Assembly (NCBI RefSeq): GCF_030546645.1
Contig: NZ_JAUOTO010000003.1
Span: forward strand, 1 to 64,000
Source: Flavitalea plasmicola
Lineage (GTDB): Bacteria; Bacteroidota; Bacteroidia; Chitinophagales; Chitinophagaceae
DNA: 64,000 nucleotides
Reading direction: 5' to 3'
Part shown: positions 16,450 to 25,473 of the stretch, in pieces
How positions within the stretch are numbered: position 1 is the stretch's first letter
Layout of the letters: each line of letters opens with the position of its first letter
Program-made: the position numbers and the translations under genes
The notes under the pieces: model-generated
Database searches by the model: none
Seen by the model: the letters and a program-made list of their open reading frames with translations, nothing else
What the model was told of the DNA's origin: nothing

Positions 16450-18288
16450 ATGCATAAAATGAACAACAGTCTCAGTATCCTGACTGTAGAAGATAATCCG
16501 AGTGATCTATTCCTGGTGGAACGCATGCTCCGGCAGTCACTGCTTGACGTTGGCAAATTGTTTTTCACGGATAGGGTTGGGCGAGCCTGCGACATACTAA
16601 AGTCGGAAGAGATCAATCTCGTCCTGCTGGACCTGACCTTGCCGGATAGTTTTGGCATTAACTCCTATCTCCATCTAAAGTCCGCCGTACAAAAGATCCC
16701 CGTGATCATTCTTACAGGTCTTTCCGACACATCCCTGGCAGTAGAAGCCATCAAGGAAGGTGCGCAGGATTACCTGGTGAAAGGGGAGTTCAATGAGAAA
16801 CTCCTGACCAAGTCCATTCAATACAGTCTGGAACGCAAGCGTACGCTGGAAAATCTTCGTGAGAGCAATGAGCGATTCAATACCGTGGTGAAAGCGACCA
16901 ACGACGCCATCTGGGACTGGGATCTCGGTTCCAATGAAGTATTCCTGGTGGGGGATGCCTATAAGCAGCTGTTCGGCTATGACATCGTCAATGCCATCAG
17001 TCCCCAGGATTTTTGGGAGAGCATCCTGCACCCGGACGACAGGTCCAGGGTCATGGATAAGCTGAAAGGCATCATCCGTGAGGCCCGGGTGACGAAATGG
17101 GAAGATGAATACCGCCTTAAAAAAAGCAATGGAGAATATGCATATGTGCATGACCGGGGGTATATCATTTACTCCCCCGACCATCGTCCTCAGCGCGTCA
17201 TCGGCGCCATACAGGACATTACGGCGCGCAAGCGGTCCGAGGAGATCATCAGGACATCCGAGGAGAAGTATAAAAAGATCTTCTACAAAAATCCTTATCC
17301 CACCTGGATCTATGACCTGGACTCACTTCATATCATGGAGGTCAATGATGCGGCCCTGGAAAAATACGGATTCGACAAGAATGAGTTCATGCAGCTGACC
17401 ATGCGGGACCTGCACCCGCCAGGGGAGGCGGAAGAGTTCCTGGAAAGCATGAAGTGCCTGGCCAATATGCAGCCTGTGGAAAGGAAGCTATGGCATCACA
17501 GCAATAAGGCAGGGGAGACCATGATCGTCGAGATCACGTCCCACCTGATCGATTATTTCGGGAAGACGTCCATGCAGGTGATCATCAATGACGTCACTGA
17601 AAGGGTGCGGCTGGAAAAAGAGCTGGCGCTGCAGCAAAAGCTCAAGCAGCAGCAGATCACCGAAGTGGTGCTGGGCGCGCAGGAGCGGGAGCGGTTTGAG
17701 CTGGGCCAGGAGCTGCATGACAATATCAACCAGATCCTGGCCACTTCCAAGCTCTACCTCGATGTTGCCATCGAAGAGCCGGAACCCCGCATAGAGCTGC
17801 TGGCTAAAAGCCGGAAGAACATCTCCATGGCCATTGAAGAGATCCGCAAACTATCCAAAGAGCTGATAACCCCCACCCTGAATGACCTGGGATTGGTTCA
17901 GTCCATCAAAGAGCTGATCCGGACCATTCTCTCCGTTAAGAAAATGAAGATCAGGCTCAACGTTTCCGGACTGGACGAGAACACGCTCCTGCCGGAGCAA
18001 AGGATCAACGTCTACCGTATCATACAGGAGCAGCTGAATAATATCCTGAAACATGCCCAGGCTACGACGGTCATCATCGAATTGAATAAGGAAAAAGAGC
18101 AGATCTCACTGCTGGTGAAAGACGATGGGAAGGGTTTCGACCCCCGGGTACGCCGGAAAGGCGTCGGTATTTCCAACATCATCAGCAGGGCTGAGCTTTA
18201 TAACGGGAAGGTAGAGATCGATTCGGCACCGGGTAAGGGATGCAGGCTGGAAGTAATTTTGAACTCCAAGGCTTTGCCGGAACAATAG
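16450..18288 (+). CDS. Hybrid sensor: REC-PAS-PAS-HisKA_3 histidine kinase
   Basis: This 612-residue soluble protein has an N-terminal receiver domain (about 7-125, phospho-acceptor Asp61 in LLDLTLPD), two PAS domains (about 140-262 and 270-390) and a NarL-partner-type kinase core. The core has His423 in ELHDNINQIL and a HATPase_c domain ending in DDGKGFD and GVGISNIISRAEL. There is no membrane segment, so it reads a cytoplasmic signal or is fed by another kinase through the receiver. No cognate LuxR-type regulator lies next to it. ATG 16450 is used; ATG 16459 is possible. Confidence 0.9.
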   Translation: MHKMNNSLSILTVEDNPSDLFLVERMLRQSLLDVGKLFFTDRVGRACDILKSEEINLVLLDLTLPDSFGINSYLHLKSAVQKIPVIILTGLSDTSLAVEAIKEGAQDYLVKGEFNEKLLTKSIQYSLERKRTLENLRESNERFNTVVKATNDAIWDWDLGSNEVFLVGDAYKQLFGYDIVNAISPQDFWESILHPDDRSRVMDKLKGIIREARVTKWEDEYRLKKSNGEYAYVHDRGYIIYSPDHRPQRVIGAIQDITARKRSEEIIRTSEEKYKKIFYKNPYPTWIYDLDSLHIMEVNDAALEKYGFDKNEFMQLTMRDLHPPGEAEEFLESMKCLANMQPVERKLWHHSNKAGETMIVEITSHLIDYFGKTSMQVIINDVTERVRLEKELALQQKLKQQQITEVVLGAQERERFELGQELHDNINQILATSKLYLDVAIEEPEPRIELLAKSRKNISMAIEEIRKLSKELITPTLNDLGLVQSIKELIRTILSVKKMKIRLNVSGLDENTLLPEQRINVYRIIQEQLNNILKHAQATTVIIELNKEKEQISLLVKDDGKGFDPRVRRKGVGISNIISRAELYNGKVEIDSAPGKGCRLEVILNSKALPEQ

Positions 18289-18294
18289 TTCCCC

Positions 18295-18513
18295 TTATAA
18301 CAGGATACTATTCGTGCCCTTGTGCCGAATGCAGAAGGGATATTGTTTAGCCAGGAGGTTCAGACGCTGGATCGTCTCCTCATCGGGAGGTGTCAGCAAT
18401 ACGTTATCCTTGGCCTTTTTGGCCTGGGGATGGCGGACAATCTTGGCGGTTGGCAGAGCAGTCAGGGAAGAACTGACGGAATTTACTGTAGCGGTAAGTG
18501 CATTCGGCTTCAT
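18295..18513 (-). CDS. Small hypothetical protein
   Basis: This 72-residue protein has a Ser/Thr/Ala-rich N-terminus, a basic middle (RHPQAKKAKD) and a helical C-terminus (DEETIQRLNLLAKQYPF). No family is recognised. It is convergent with the hybrid kinase, 6 bp away. TATCTTTT on the minus strand upstream resembles a -7 box. The opposite strand also has an open frame here, so the coding call is uncertain. Confidence 0.4.
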   Translation of the reverse strand: MKPNALTATVNSVSSSLTALPTAKIVRHPQAKKAKDNVLLTPPDEETIQRLNLLAKQYPFCIRHKGTNSILL

Positions 18514-18737
18514 CTGATAGAGGTGTTAAAATTGAAAAAGATAATTGGAGACAACACTCATCTTTTCTTATGCAAGCTGTTTTTCGTAAGGGGCGGGGGG
18601 CTGTGAAAAGGGCAAGTTATTCACATGTTATAAAGGTAATACAAAAGCTGTATTCAGTCAATCATTGCCTGCATTTATTTTGAAATTAATTTTATGCAAT
18701 CGGGTGATTTTTAAATGCGTGCGTAAGAAGTACACAA

Positions 18738-18751
18738 TTAAAACGGTTTAG
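18738..18751. promoter_or_regulatory. LacI-type operator candidate downstream of GH89
   Basis: TTAAAACGGTTTAG has a central CG and near-symmetric arms. It matches 12 of 14 bases of the site at 22309-22322 in the divergent promoter. It lies 21 bp beyond the GH89 stop codon. It could be an auxiliary site for looping or a chance match. Confidence 0.35.
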
Positions 18752-18772
18752 CAATACCTATAGCGTTGTGCA

Positions 18773-21004
18773 TTATTTCGGATGATACAGTGCCTTCCCC
18801 ATTGCTATCCTGTATTTTTTGTACAGCTGCAGTGCTACATTTACTGTCTTTCCTGCAGGGGTGGTGGGGAAGTCTTTCCTGGCGTTTACCCAGGTCCATT
18901 CCCATGCACGGATATTCTTGTCGAATGCTTCCGGGTCCGGCTGTACGGTTCCAACCGATGCCTGCAATAGCTGGAAGAATTGTTCCCATCGGGCCTTATA
19001 AAAGCCTGAGAGCAGCCCGCTCCATTGCCGGCAGGAGTATTCATGTAAGGGGCTATTGGCATCTCCCCAAAGAGTGATCAGGTCGCGGGCGTTCCTTTCA
19101 TACAGGTCCTTTTCTGCTGGCGTCGCGCCCCAGTGCCGTGCATCCGCGATCCAGGGGCCCAGGAGAAAGTCCTTACGGGTGGCCAGCAGCTTGTCCATAT
19201 CGTCTATCAGTTCCAGGAAGGCGCCGCTGTATCGGGCAAGGTCGGCGCTGTTCTTTTCCCGGAAAGCCTGTACCCATTTCTCCTGCAGCGGCCTTGCATA
19301 GTTGGCCAGCGTCTGCCGGGTGAGGTCCGCCAGGTCGTATTGGAAGCCGTCGCTATTGTGACAGGCCGGTATGGCCTTCATAAAAAGGTCCCAGGCGCCC
19401 AGGAGGTCGGCCGGATCATAATTTAACCTGGTGCGTGTCCAAACGGTAGCAGCCGAAAAGGTGGGCCTTCCCGTTATGATAGATTCCGCCCCGTCCCTTA
19501 TCTCCTTACCGTTGTATACGGTGCTCCTCAGCTTTCCCCAGCCCGCAATGGCCGCCTTGTCTGCATGTCCATAACGGTTGGTGACATAGGATGTCAGCCA
19601 TTTTTCCGGGTCGATGGCGTCATCCCGCCAAACATGGGCCGTCATCAGCTCGTACAGTACGGGGTTTTGTTCGATGCCCTCCATGGTAAGGCCAATCCCC
19701 TGCATCCGGCCTGAAGCCGTGTCGTGCAAGGCTCCTGCGGGTCCGGCGGCTACGCCGTCCATCCGCCCGAACATACTGATATTGCCGCCAAAATTGTGCA
19801 GCATGTTCCAGATCCAGGGCTTGCCATAAAAAGCTTCCGTCCGCCGCCAGACGGGCTCAATCTCCGCCGCCAGATCCAGCAGCAGCATATGCCTGTCCGG
19901 GACGGCATCCAACAGTGCCTTGATCTGCGGCGCTTTCCAGAATTTGCGGTCACTGTAGAACAGCCATCCCTGCATGACCCAGGTCGCGGCTGTGTCCGCA
20001 GCCTGCATGCCTTCATAAAGCCGCCGGCTCAGGCCGCTCAAATAAGAGGGGTCGTCCGAAGGTGGCTCATTTTCATTGAAGGTGTCGGCGGAATACAGGT
20101 GATCGGTGCCAAAGATCCGGGCCTGCGTGATCAAGAATTTTTTACCGATGTCTCCAAAGAGAGGATCCGCCGGGTCCAGAATATAAGTGTCCGAAAATCC
20201 ATTCTTCCAGTTGGTGGTTTTGACCTTTGCCGAGGGGAAATGTTTGGTAAAGGCGGCAGGGACATGACCGGTGAAAGCAGGAAGTACGGGTTTCATGCCC
20301 AGCGCCCGCTCGCGCTGCAGGATCTTCTGTTGCAGGTCCGCATGGCTTTTGATCCAGCTCAGGGGTAGGGGGCCGCCCCAGCCGTCCAGGTTGCCCATCC
20401 AGTGCCAGGCGAAGTAGGCAGGGCCGCTGAAAAAATCCTGCAGCTCCTCGTCGGTGAACCCCATTTCCTTATATACGGTATACCAGGTGTACTCTTCCCC
20501 TGTGATGGCCAGCGGCGTGTTGATACCATGCAGCGCCATCCAGTCGATCTCCTTCTCCCAGCGCGGCCAGTCCCACCAGCTCATACTGTAATTGAAAGTG
20601 CAGTAGTTGAGATAATAGCGGTATTCATAAGGGGTGCGCTTATGCACTTTCGCCGGCACATCAGGCAGCCGCTGGTCCGGGAAGAAATCCAGGTGCGTAC
20701 CATTCCAGGTGATCTGGAAATGGCAATATTCATTCAGGTAATAATATAGGGCGGAAGCAAGGGCCACACCGTTGTTTCCCCGTAAAACGATCTTGTGTCC
20801 GGGACCCTGCTCCACTTCGAAGGCGTCTCTGCCTAAGTCGTCTGCCGCGCCGGGCAATGCTTCGAGTAGAATGTCATTAGCTTGTCCGGCAGGCAGCGTA
20901 CGCCGTACCAGCTCATCGGTGGCCTTGATAAAGCCCGGCTGGGCGTTGCAAATGAGGGTGGCCGTTAGGGTCGTCGTCAGCAGCAGGAGAATTTTCTTGG
21001 ACAT
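18773..21004 (-). CDS. Alpha-N-acetylglucosaminidase, GH89
   Basis: This 743-residue secreted glycoside hydrolase removes terminal alpha-linked N-acetylglucosamine. A signal peptide ends near residue 21 (TATLICNAQ). Family blocks are clear: YYYLNEYCHF, RYYLNYCTFNYSMSWWDW, GINTPLAITGEE, YSADTFNENEPPSDDPSYL and GLTMEGIEQNPVLYEL. Glu311 and Glu442 match the two catalytic glutamates of the family as known from human NAGLU. The three-part layout and length are normal. It follows the GH2-domain gene on the same strand after a 72-bp gap and probably shares its LacI-controlled promoter. Confidence 0.95.
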   Translation of the reverse strand: MSKKILLLLTTTLTATLICNAQPGFIKATDELVRRTLPAGQANDILLEALPGAADDLGRDAFEVEQGPGHKIVLRGNNGVALASALYYYLNEYCHFQITWNGTHLDFFPDQRLPDVPAKVHKRTPYEYRYYLNYCTFNYSMSWWDWPRWEKEIDWMALHGINTPLAITGEEYTWYTVYKEMGFTDEELQDFFSGPAYFAWHWMGNLDGWGGPLPLSWIKSHADLQQKILQRERALGMKPVLPAFTGHVPAAFTKHFPSAKVKTTNWKNGFSDTYILDPADPLFGDIGKKFLITQARIFGTDHLYSADTFNENEPPSDDPSYLSGLSRRLYEGMQAADTAATWVMQGWLFYSDRKFWKAPQIKALLDAVPDRHMLLLDLAAEIEPVWRRTEAFYGKPWIWNMLHNFGGNISMFGRMDGVAAGPAGALHDTASGRMQGIGLTMEGIEQNPVLYELMTAHVWRDDAIDPEKWLTSYVTNRYGHADKAAIAGWGKLRSTVYNGKEIRDGAESIITGRPTFSAATVWTRTRLNYDPADLLGAWDLFMKAIPACHNSDGFQYDLADLTRQTLANYARPLQEKWVQAFREKNSADLARYSGAFLELIDDMDKLLATRKDFLLGPWIADARHWGATPAEKDLYERNARDLITLWGDANSPLHEYSCRQWSGLLSGFYKARWEQFFQLLQASVGTVQPDPEAFDKNIRAWEWTWVNARKDFPTTPAGKTVNVALQLYKKYRIAMGKALYHPK

Positions 21005-21076
21005 ACAGGAGTAAAGCTAGCGATGATCCGGGGAATAGGACACTTTCGCGCGGGAATATTTACTTATCCGGTTTCG

Positions 21077-22255
21077 TTATTTCGGCGTCACCTTATATAT
21101 GTAATGGTAACCGCCTGGCATCCCGCCCGGTTTCGGCGATGGAAGATCGATGTTCAGCTCCGGACCCTTGTCATTGCTTTGCAGGATGCCGATGACCAGG
21201 TAGCTGCCATCTGCCGTGATCTGCATGCCATGTCCCTGTCCATCGACGACCTTCCACCAGCGTATGCTTGTCGCTGTCACGGCCTCCTTCAAAAGCTTAC
21301 GATAGATACCCGTGTAGGCGAAGGGACAGGATGTAGCATAATCTTCCCGCTGACCCGGTGCATCATAAATGACGGAATCGAAACCCGCCGGGAGCATCCA
21401 TTTCATGCCCGACGGGGGAGGCGGTCTGGAAGCGCTACGATCTGCCGTTGTATCGCGCAATAACGTACTGTCCGTTTCGAGCACTTGCTCTACCTGCATC
21501 TCTCCTTTCGCATTGACGGTGTAACTGACATGCAATAGCCATGCAGTCTCGGAAAGGACATAGTCCGCCTTCACTGTCGCCATATCCGAGGAAGTGCTGG
21601 TGGAAAATAGCTGCAGCCTTAGCTCATGGGAACTATCCTTCCCGGGATCCGTCCTGAGCCCCGGCGTATCCAGCAGCATATGACCGCCCACAACATAATG
21701 CTCGAGCCACCCGGTCTGTTTGTTGAATCGCATATTCAGTTGCGTAGCAGGCGAGCTGATAGTAAAGCTGCCGACTTCATCCGTAAAGACCAGGTCTCCC
21801 GCGGGCGCTACCGACAGATCGCCTGCGTACGCCCGGAGGCGGAATTGCTCAGCAGCCATCAGGTTTCCCGCGGACGCTGTCCGCTCAGATTTTTTCAACC
21901 GGTAATATACAGTAAGCAACACCTCACCGGGGCTTACCGGCATCCTGACGGGCAGACGGATCACACCGGATCGCCGTGGACCAATGGTCAGCGTTGGCAC
22001 CTTCCCCTTTTGAACAATGTTTCCATTCAACGATACTTCCCATTCCAATAAAAGGTTGGATAGACTGGCGGCAAGATATTCGTTATATACCCTTATACCC
22101 ACGCCGGGAGCAGCTTTCACCGAGTCGGCCAACCGGGTGATCACCGGCCCGCAACTTCTATTGTGATCCCATCCGGAGTCCGCTCTGGTCGGCACCTGGG
22201 ACGACGACAGTAAATGATATAGCAGTAAAACAGCAGTGAATACTGGCTTTTTCAT
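21077..22255 (-). CDS. Secreted protein made only of GH2 beta-galactosidase C-terminal domains
   Basis: This 392-residue protein has a signal peptide (MKKPVFTAVLLLYHLLSSSQ). Residues about 30-150 look like the domain that follows the barrel in large GH2 beta-galactosidases (GIRVYNEYLAASLSNLLLEWEV). Residues about 160-390 match the beta-galactosidase small-chain domain (MRFNKQTGWLEHYVVGG, WMLPAGFDSVIYDAPGQREDY). The sugar-binding jelly roll and the catalytic TIM barrel are absent, with no trace in the flanking DNA, where the start region looks like a normal gene start. It therefore cannot be a beta-galactosidase alone. It may be a carbohydrate-binding or partner protein. It is first in an operon with GH89 and divergent from the LacI regulator. 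Confidence 0.8.
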   Translation of the reverse strand: MKKPVFTAVLLLYHLLSSSQVPTRADSGWDHNRSCGPVITRLADSVKAAPGVGIRVYNEYLAASLSNLLLEWEVSLNGNIVQKGKVPTLTIGPRRSGVIRLPVRMPVSPGEVLLTVYYRLKKSERTASAGNLMAAEQFRLRAYAGDLSVAPAGDLVFTDEVGSFTISSPATQLNMRFNKQTGWLEHYVVGGHMLLDTPGLRTDPGKDSSHELRLQLFSTSTSSDMATVKADYVLSETAWLLHVSYTVNAKGEMQVEQVLETDSTLLRDTTADRSASRPPPPSGMKWMLPAGFDSVIYDAPGQREDYATSCPFAYTGIYRKLLKEAVTATSIRWWKVVDGQGHGMQITADGSYLVIGILQSNDKGPELNIDLPSPKPGGMPGGYHYIYKVTPK

Positions 22256-22308
22256 CTATAAGCAGCTTAGGTAGACTAATAATAAGGAAAAAAAATAAAT
22301 TACGGTAG

Positions 22309-22322
22309 CTAAAACGATTTAG
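22309..22322. promoter_or_regulatory. LacI-type operator candidate in divergent promoter
   Basis: CTAAAACGATTTAG is an imperfect palindrome with central CG, the usual layout of LacI-family operators. It lies between the divergent GH2-domain gene and the LacI-family gene (32 bp before its ATG). A near copy is at 18738-18751. The regulator may control both directions from here. Confidence 0.5.
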
Positions 22323-22353
22323 TTATCTTTACTTTATCGTAACCCCATAAGTA

Positions 22354-23382
22354 ATGAAGAAAGTTTCTATCAGCGACATCGCCCGCAAAGCAGGAGTTTC
22401 CGTCTCCACCGTCTCCTTTGTGATGAACGATAAAGCTGTTAAGATGCGCATCAGCCGCGAGGTCATCGAGAAGGTGGAGAATGTCGCCCGTGAAATGGGC
22501 TATCGTCCCAACCAGCTTGCCAGGGGGCTGCGCACCGGCAAGACAAAGACCATTGGCCTTATCGTCGAGAACATTTCGAATGCCTTCTTTGCGTCGATGG
22601 CGAAGACCATCGAGGACGAGGCTAAAAAATACGATTATAAGGTTGTTTACTGCAGCACTGATAACGACGAGACAAAGGCCCGTGAGTTGATCAGCATGCT
22701 GTCCCAGCGGCAGGTGGACGGGTATATTATCACTCCTACGCTTGGTCTGGCAGAGGAGATCCGAAAGCTGCAGGCGGAGAACAAACCTGTCGTCCTGATC
22801 GACCGCTATTTCCCCGAACATGAAGAAATACCCTCTGTCCTGGTAGATAACTACGCCGGCGTTACCGAAGGTATGGAATATCTCATTAACAAAGGTTACC
22901 GAAAAATTGCACTGGTGACCATCGAAGTGGATATGGCCCATATGCACGACCGCCTCCAGGCTTATTACGACACCCTGAAAAAGCATGACATATCTGTAGA
23001 TCCCCGCCTGGTCAAGCAGGTGCCTTATGGCTATGTACGGGAAGCCGCGCTGGAAGAGATAGAAGACTTCTTCTCCGGCGATGGAAAAGACTCGGATGCA
23101 GTCTTCTTTCTCACCAACTATCTTGGGGTGCTGGGCATCGAGACCACTAAAAAAATGAATATCCGCATCCCGGAAGACAAGGCTATGCTTTGCTTCGACG
23201 ACAACGATATCTTCCGACTGTATACACCCACCATCTCCGTCATTCGTCAGCCTATTTGCGAGATCGGCCAGCAGGCTATGACGGCCCTGATCGAGCGGCT
23301 TCGGCATACAGGTACGGAGGCCTTGCCGGAAAATGCACCGGTGAAGCTTTCCGCAGAGCTGGTCCCCAGGGACTCCATTTAA
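22354..23382 (+). CDS. LacI/GalR-family transcriptional regulator
   Basis: This 342-residue protein has an N-terminal LacI helix-turn-helix (about 4-26, SISDIARKAGVSVSTVSFVM), a hinge helix (NQLARGLRTGKT) and a periplasmic-binding-protein-like sensor domain (about 60-340). It is a sugar-responsive repressor or activator. It is transcribed away from the GH2/GH89 genes and towards the ECF sigma/FecR/SusCD genes, so it is well placed to regulate both arms. The ligand cannot be read from the sequence. Confidence 0.93.
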   Translation: MKKVSISDIARKAGVSVSTVSFVMNDKAVKMRISREVIEKVENVAREMGYRPNQLARGLRTGKTKTIGLIVENISNAFFASMAKTIEDEAKKYDYKVVYCSTDNDETKARELISMLSQRQVDGYIITPTLGLAEEIRKLQAENKPVVLIDRYFPEHEEIPSVLVDNYAGVTEGMEYLINKGYRKIALVTIEVDMAHMHDRLQAYYDTLKKHDISVDPRLVKQVPYGYVREAALEEIEDFFSGDGKDSDAVFFLTNYLGVLGIETTKKMNIRIPEDKAMLCFDDNDIFRLYTPTISVIRQPICEIGQQAMTALIERLRHTGTEALPENAPVKLSAELVPRDSI

Positions 23383-23393
23383 AAAAATAAAAA

Positions 23394-23403
23394 GTTACGT
23401 AAC
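23394..23403. promoter_or_regulatory. Perfect palindrome before the ECF sigma gene
   Basis: GTTACGTAAC is a perfect 10-bp palindrome with central CG, 11 bp after the LacI-family stop and 60 bp before the sigma-factor start. It could be an operator; its sequence differs from the other two candidate LacI-type sites. Confidence 0.3.
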
Positions 23404-23463
23404 CGGTTTCGCTCCACAACGTATTATCTTTTTCTCTATTTTCGTTGGATATCTTTCCACCGA

Positions 23464-24051
23464 TTGCTGACGACTGCGACATACGACGAAAAAATGCTCT
23501 TCTGCCGTCTGGCGAATGGAGATGAAGATGCCTTCCGGCAATTGTTCCACCATTACAATAAACTGCTGCAGCCTTTTGTGGCGAAATTGACGCGCAGCCC
23601 GAACGCGGCTGAGGAGGTGCTGCAGGAGGTCTTCCTCAAAATATGGGCCCATCGGAAAAAACTGGCTGCGGTGGATAATCCCAAAGCGTATATCATTCGC
23701 ATCGTCTCCAACGAGTCAATGAATTACCTGCAGGCTCAGGCAAAGCATGAGCGTCTGGCAAAAGAGATGCTGCGCATCCCCATTGATGCTGCGCCTTCCC
23801 CTGAGCAATCCTTCTTTCACCGGGAGACGGAACAATGTCTGCAACAGGCCGTTGAGCAATTGCCGCTGGCCTGCCGGCAGATATACAGGATGAGCCGCGA
23901 ACAGTACAAACGTATACCGGAAATAGCTTCCGAGCTCAATCTCTCGCATAGCACTGTTAAGAATCAATTGGTAAAGGCGTTGAAGACCATCCGGCTCCAT
24001 CTGGGCAATATATTGCCTTCGCTGATCGCCTTCTTTATGTTGCAGCGCTGA
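23464..24051 (+). CDS. ECF RNA polymerase sigma factor, FecI/RpoE-like
   Basis: This 195-residue sigma-70-family factor has region 2 (about 12-85, DEDAFRQLFHHYN and EEVLQEVFLKIWAHR) and region 4 (about 125-185, RIPEIASELNLSHSTVKNQL). It is followed by a FecR anti-sigma gene and SusC/SusD, the usual Bacteroidota set in which receptor occupancy releases the sigma factor to transcribe susCD. The start is probably TTG 23464; ATG 23494 is an alternative that shortens region 2 only slightly. Confidence 0.93.
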   Translation: MLTTATYDEKMLFCRLANGDEDAFRQLFHHYNKLLQPFVAKLTRSPNAAEEVLQEVFLKIWAHRKKLAAVDNPKAYIIRIVSNESMNYLQAQAKHERLAKEMLRIPIDAAPSPEQSFFHRETEQCLQQAVEQLPLACRQIYRMSREQYKRIPEIASELNLSHSTVKNQLVKALKTIRLHLGNILPSLIAFFMLQR

Positions 24052-24114
24052 ACATTATATATTTTTTTTTGTTCCCCATAGTCCTATCTTCCCTGACGCC
24101 GGTCTTGAAACCAT

Positions 24115-25314
24115 ATGCACACTGACCGGATCACTTATCTGTTACAACAATACCTGAGCAACAGGCTCACGCCGGACGAGACGGAAGAATGGGGCCGCAT
24201 CCTGGAGGACGACCTCACCGGGCAAGTACGCCAGGCGCTGGAAGGCCGCATCCTGCAGGAACAGGACGTTCCTGCGTACCAGGAAGCTGAATGGGACCCC
24301 CTCTTCGAAAAGATCCTGGCCGGGACCCGCCCGGTAAGGCGGATGCGGCAGATGAGAAGAAACTGGCTGATGGCCGCTGCTGCGCTGGTGCTCCTGTCCA
24401 TCGCTGCCTGGCTGATCACGGGCAGCCTCCGGGGCAGCCCCCAGCTGGCAGCGCCTACGCCCGCAAAACAAACGCCTCCCCAGGACATTATCCCGGGGAG
24501 CAATAAAGCCACGCTCACGCTGGCAGACAACACTTCGATCAGCCTGGACGATGCAAAGGACGGCGTGTTGGGACAGCAGGGCAATACGAAGCTGATCAAA
24601 CGGAAAGACGGGCAGCTGAGCTATCAAACAGCTGCAAGCTACAAGCAGCGAGCTACAAGCGAGCCTGTATATAACCTGCTCACCACTCCCCGTGGCGGCC
24701 AGTATCAGCTGATCCTGCCCGATGGCAGTAAGGTTTGGCTGAATGCCGCCAGCCGGCTGAAATATCCCACCAGCTTCAGCGGAAAAGAAAGGGTGGTGGA
24801 GCTGCAGGGAGAGGCTTACTTCGAGATAGCCCACAACCCTTCCATGCCATTTAAGGTATTCCTTCCACAGGCAAAAGGGGCCATGCCTTCCCATGTGGAG
24901 GTCCTGGGTACGCATTTCAACATAAAAGCCTATCCTGATGAGCCGGCCATCCATACCACGCTGCTGGAAGGCTCGGTAAAGGTGCATAAAGGCAATGCCG
25001 CTTCCCTGCTCCGGCCCGGACAGCAAGCCCGCTGGAATGACAATATGGATATCAGCGTGGCGGCGGCCGATATAGAGGAAGTGATAGCATGGAAAAATGG
25101 CCTGTTCAAATTCGACGAAGCCACCATCGGCGATGTCATGCGGCAGCTGGCCCGTTGGTATGACGTGGAAGTGGTTTATGTCAATGGCGTTCCAAGCGAC
25201 CTCTTCCAGGGGGAGATCTACCGCAACGTAAATGTTTCCAAGGTGTTGAAAGTACTGGAAGCCAGCGGCGTCCACTTCACAGTAGAAGGTAAGAAAATAT
25301 TGGTAAGAGCTTAA
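24115..25314 (+). CDS. FecR-family anti-sigma factor
   Basis: This 399-residue single-pass inner-membrane protein has a cytoplasmic anti-sigma region at about 1-80 and a membrane helix at about 84-104 (WLMAAAALVLLSIAAWLITG). A periplasmic FecR domain follows at about 190-295 (TPRGGQYQLILPDGSKVWLN), then a DUF4974-type C-terminus at about 325-398 (FDEATIGDVMRQLARWYDVEV). It should pair with the STN domain of the SusC protein downstream and with the sigma factor upstream. A short tandem repeat (GCTACAAGC twice near 24637-24660) lies in the linker between the helix and the FecR domain. Confidence 0.94.
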   Translation: MHTDRITYLLQQYLSNRLTPDETEEWGRILEDDLTGQVRQALEGRILQEQDVPAYQEAEWDPLFEKILAGTRPVRRMRQMRRNWLMAAAALVLLSIAAWLITGSLRGSPQLAAPTPAKQTPPQDIIPGSNKATLTLADNTSISLDDAKDGVLGQQGNTKLIKRKDGQLSYQTAASYKQRATSEPVYNLLTTPRGGQYQLILPDGSKVWLNAASRLKYPTSFSGKERVVELQGEAYFEIAHNPSMPFKVFLPQAKGAMPSHVEVLGTHFNIKAYPDEPAIHTTLLEGSVKVHKGNAASLLRPGQQARWNDNMDISVAAADIEEVIAWKNGLFKFDEATIGDVMRQLARWYDVEVVYVNGVPSDLFQGEIYRNVNVSKVLKVLEASGVHFTVEGKKILVRA

Positions 25315-25473
25315 TAAAACAAAGCCAAATGGATAAAGCACCCTAATCAGAGCGGGTATGGCCCAAAAAAAACCAGGAGCGCTTGAGACCGCTCCCGGTG
25401 AAAGTCCGGGCTAATACTGAACGACATCCTGTTAACGATTATCGAAAGTTGTAAACCCAAACACTGCAAATCT

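Noticed and set aside
18322-18606. 94-codon plus-strand frame after the hybrid kinase
   Set aside because: It overlaps the 72-residue minus-strand gene, has no clear promoter and ends in a low-complexity tail; the minus-strand frame was judged better, though with low confidence.
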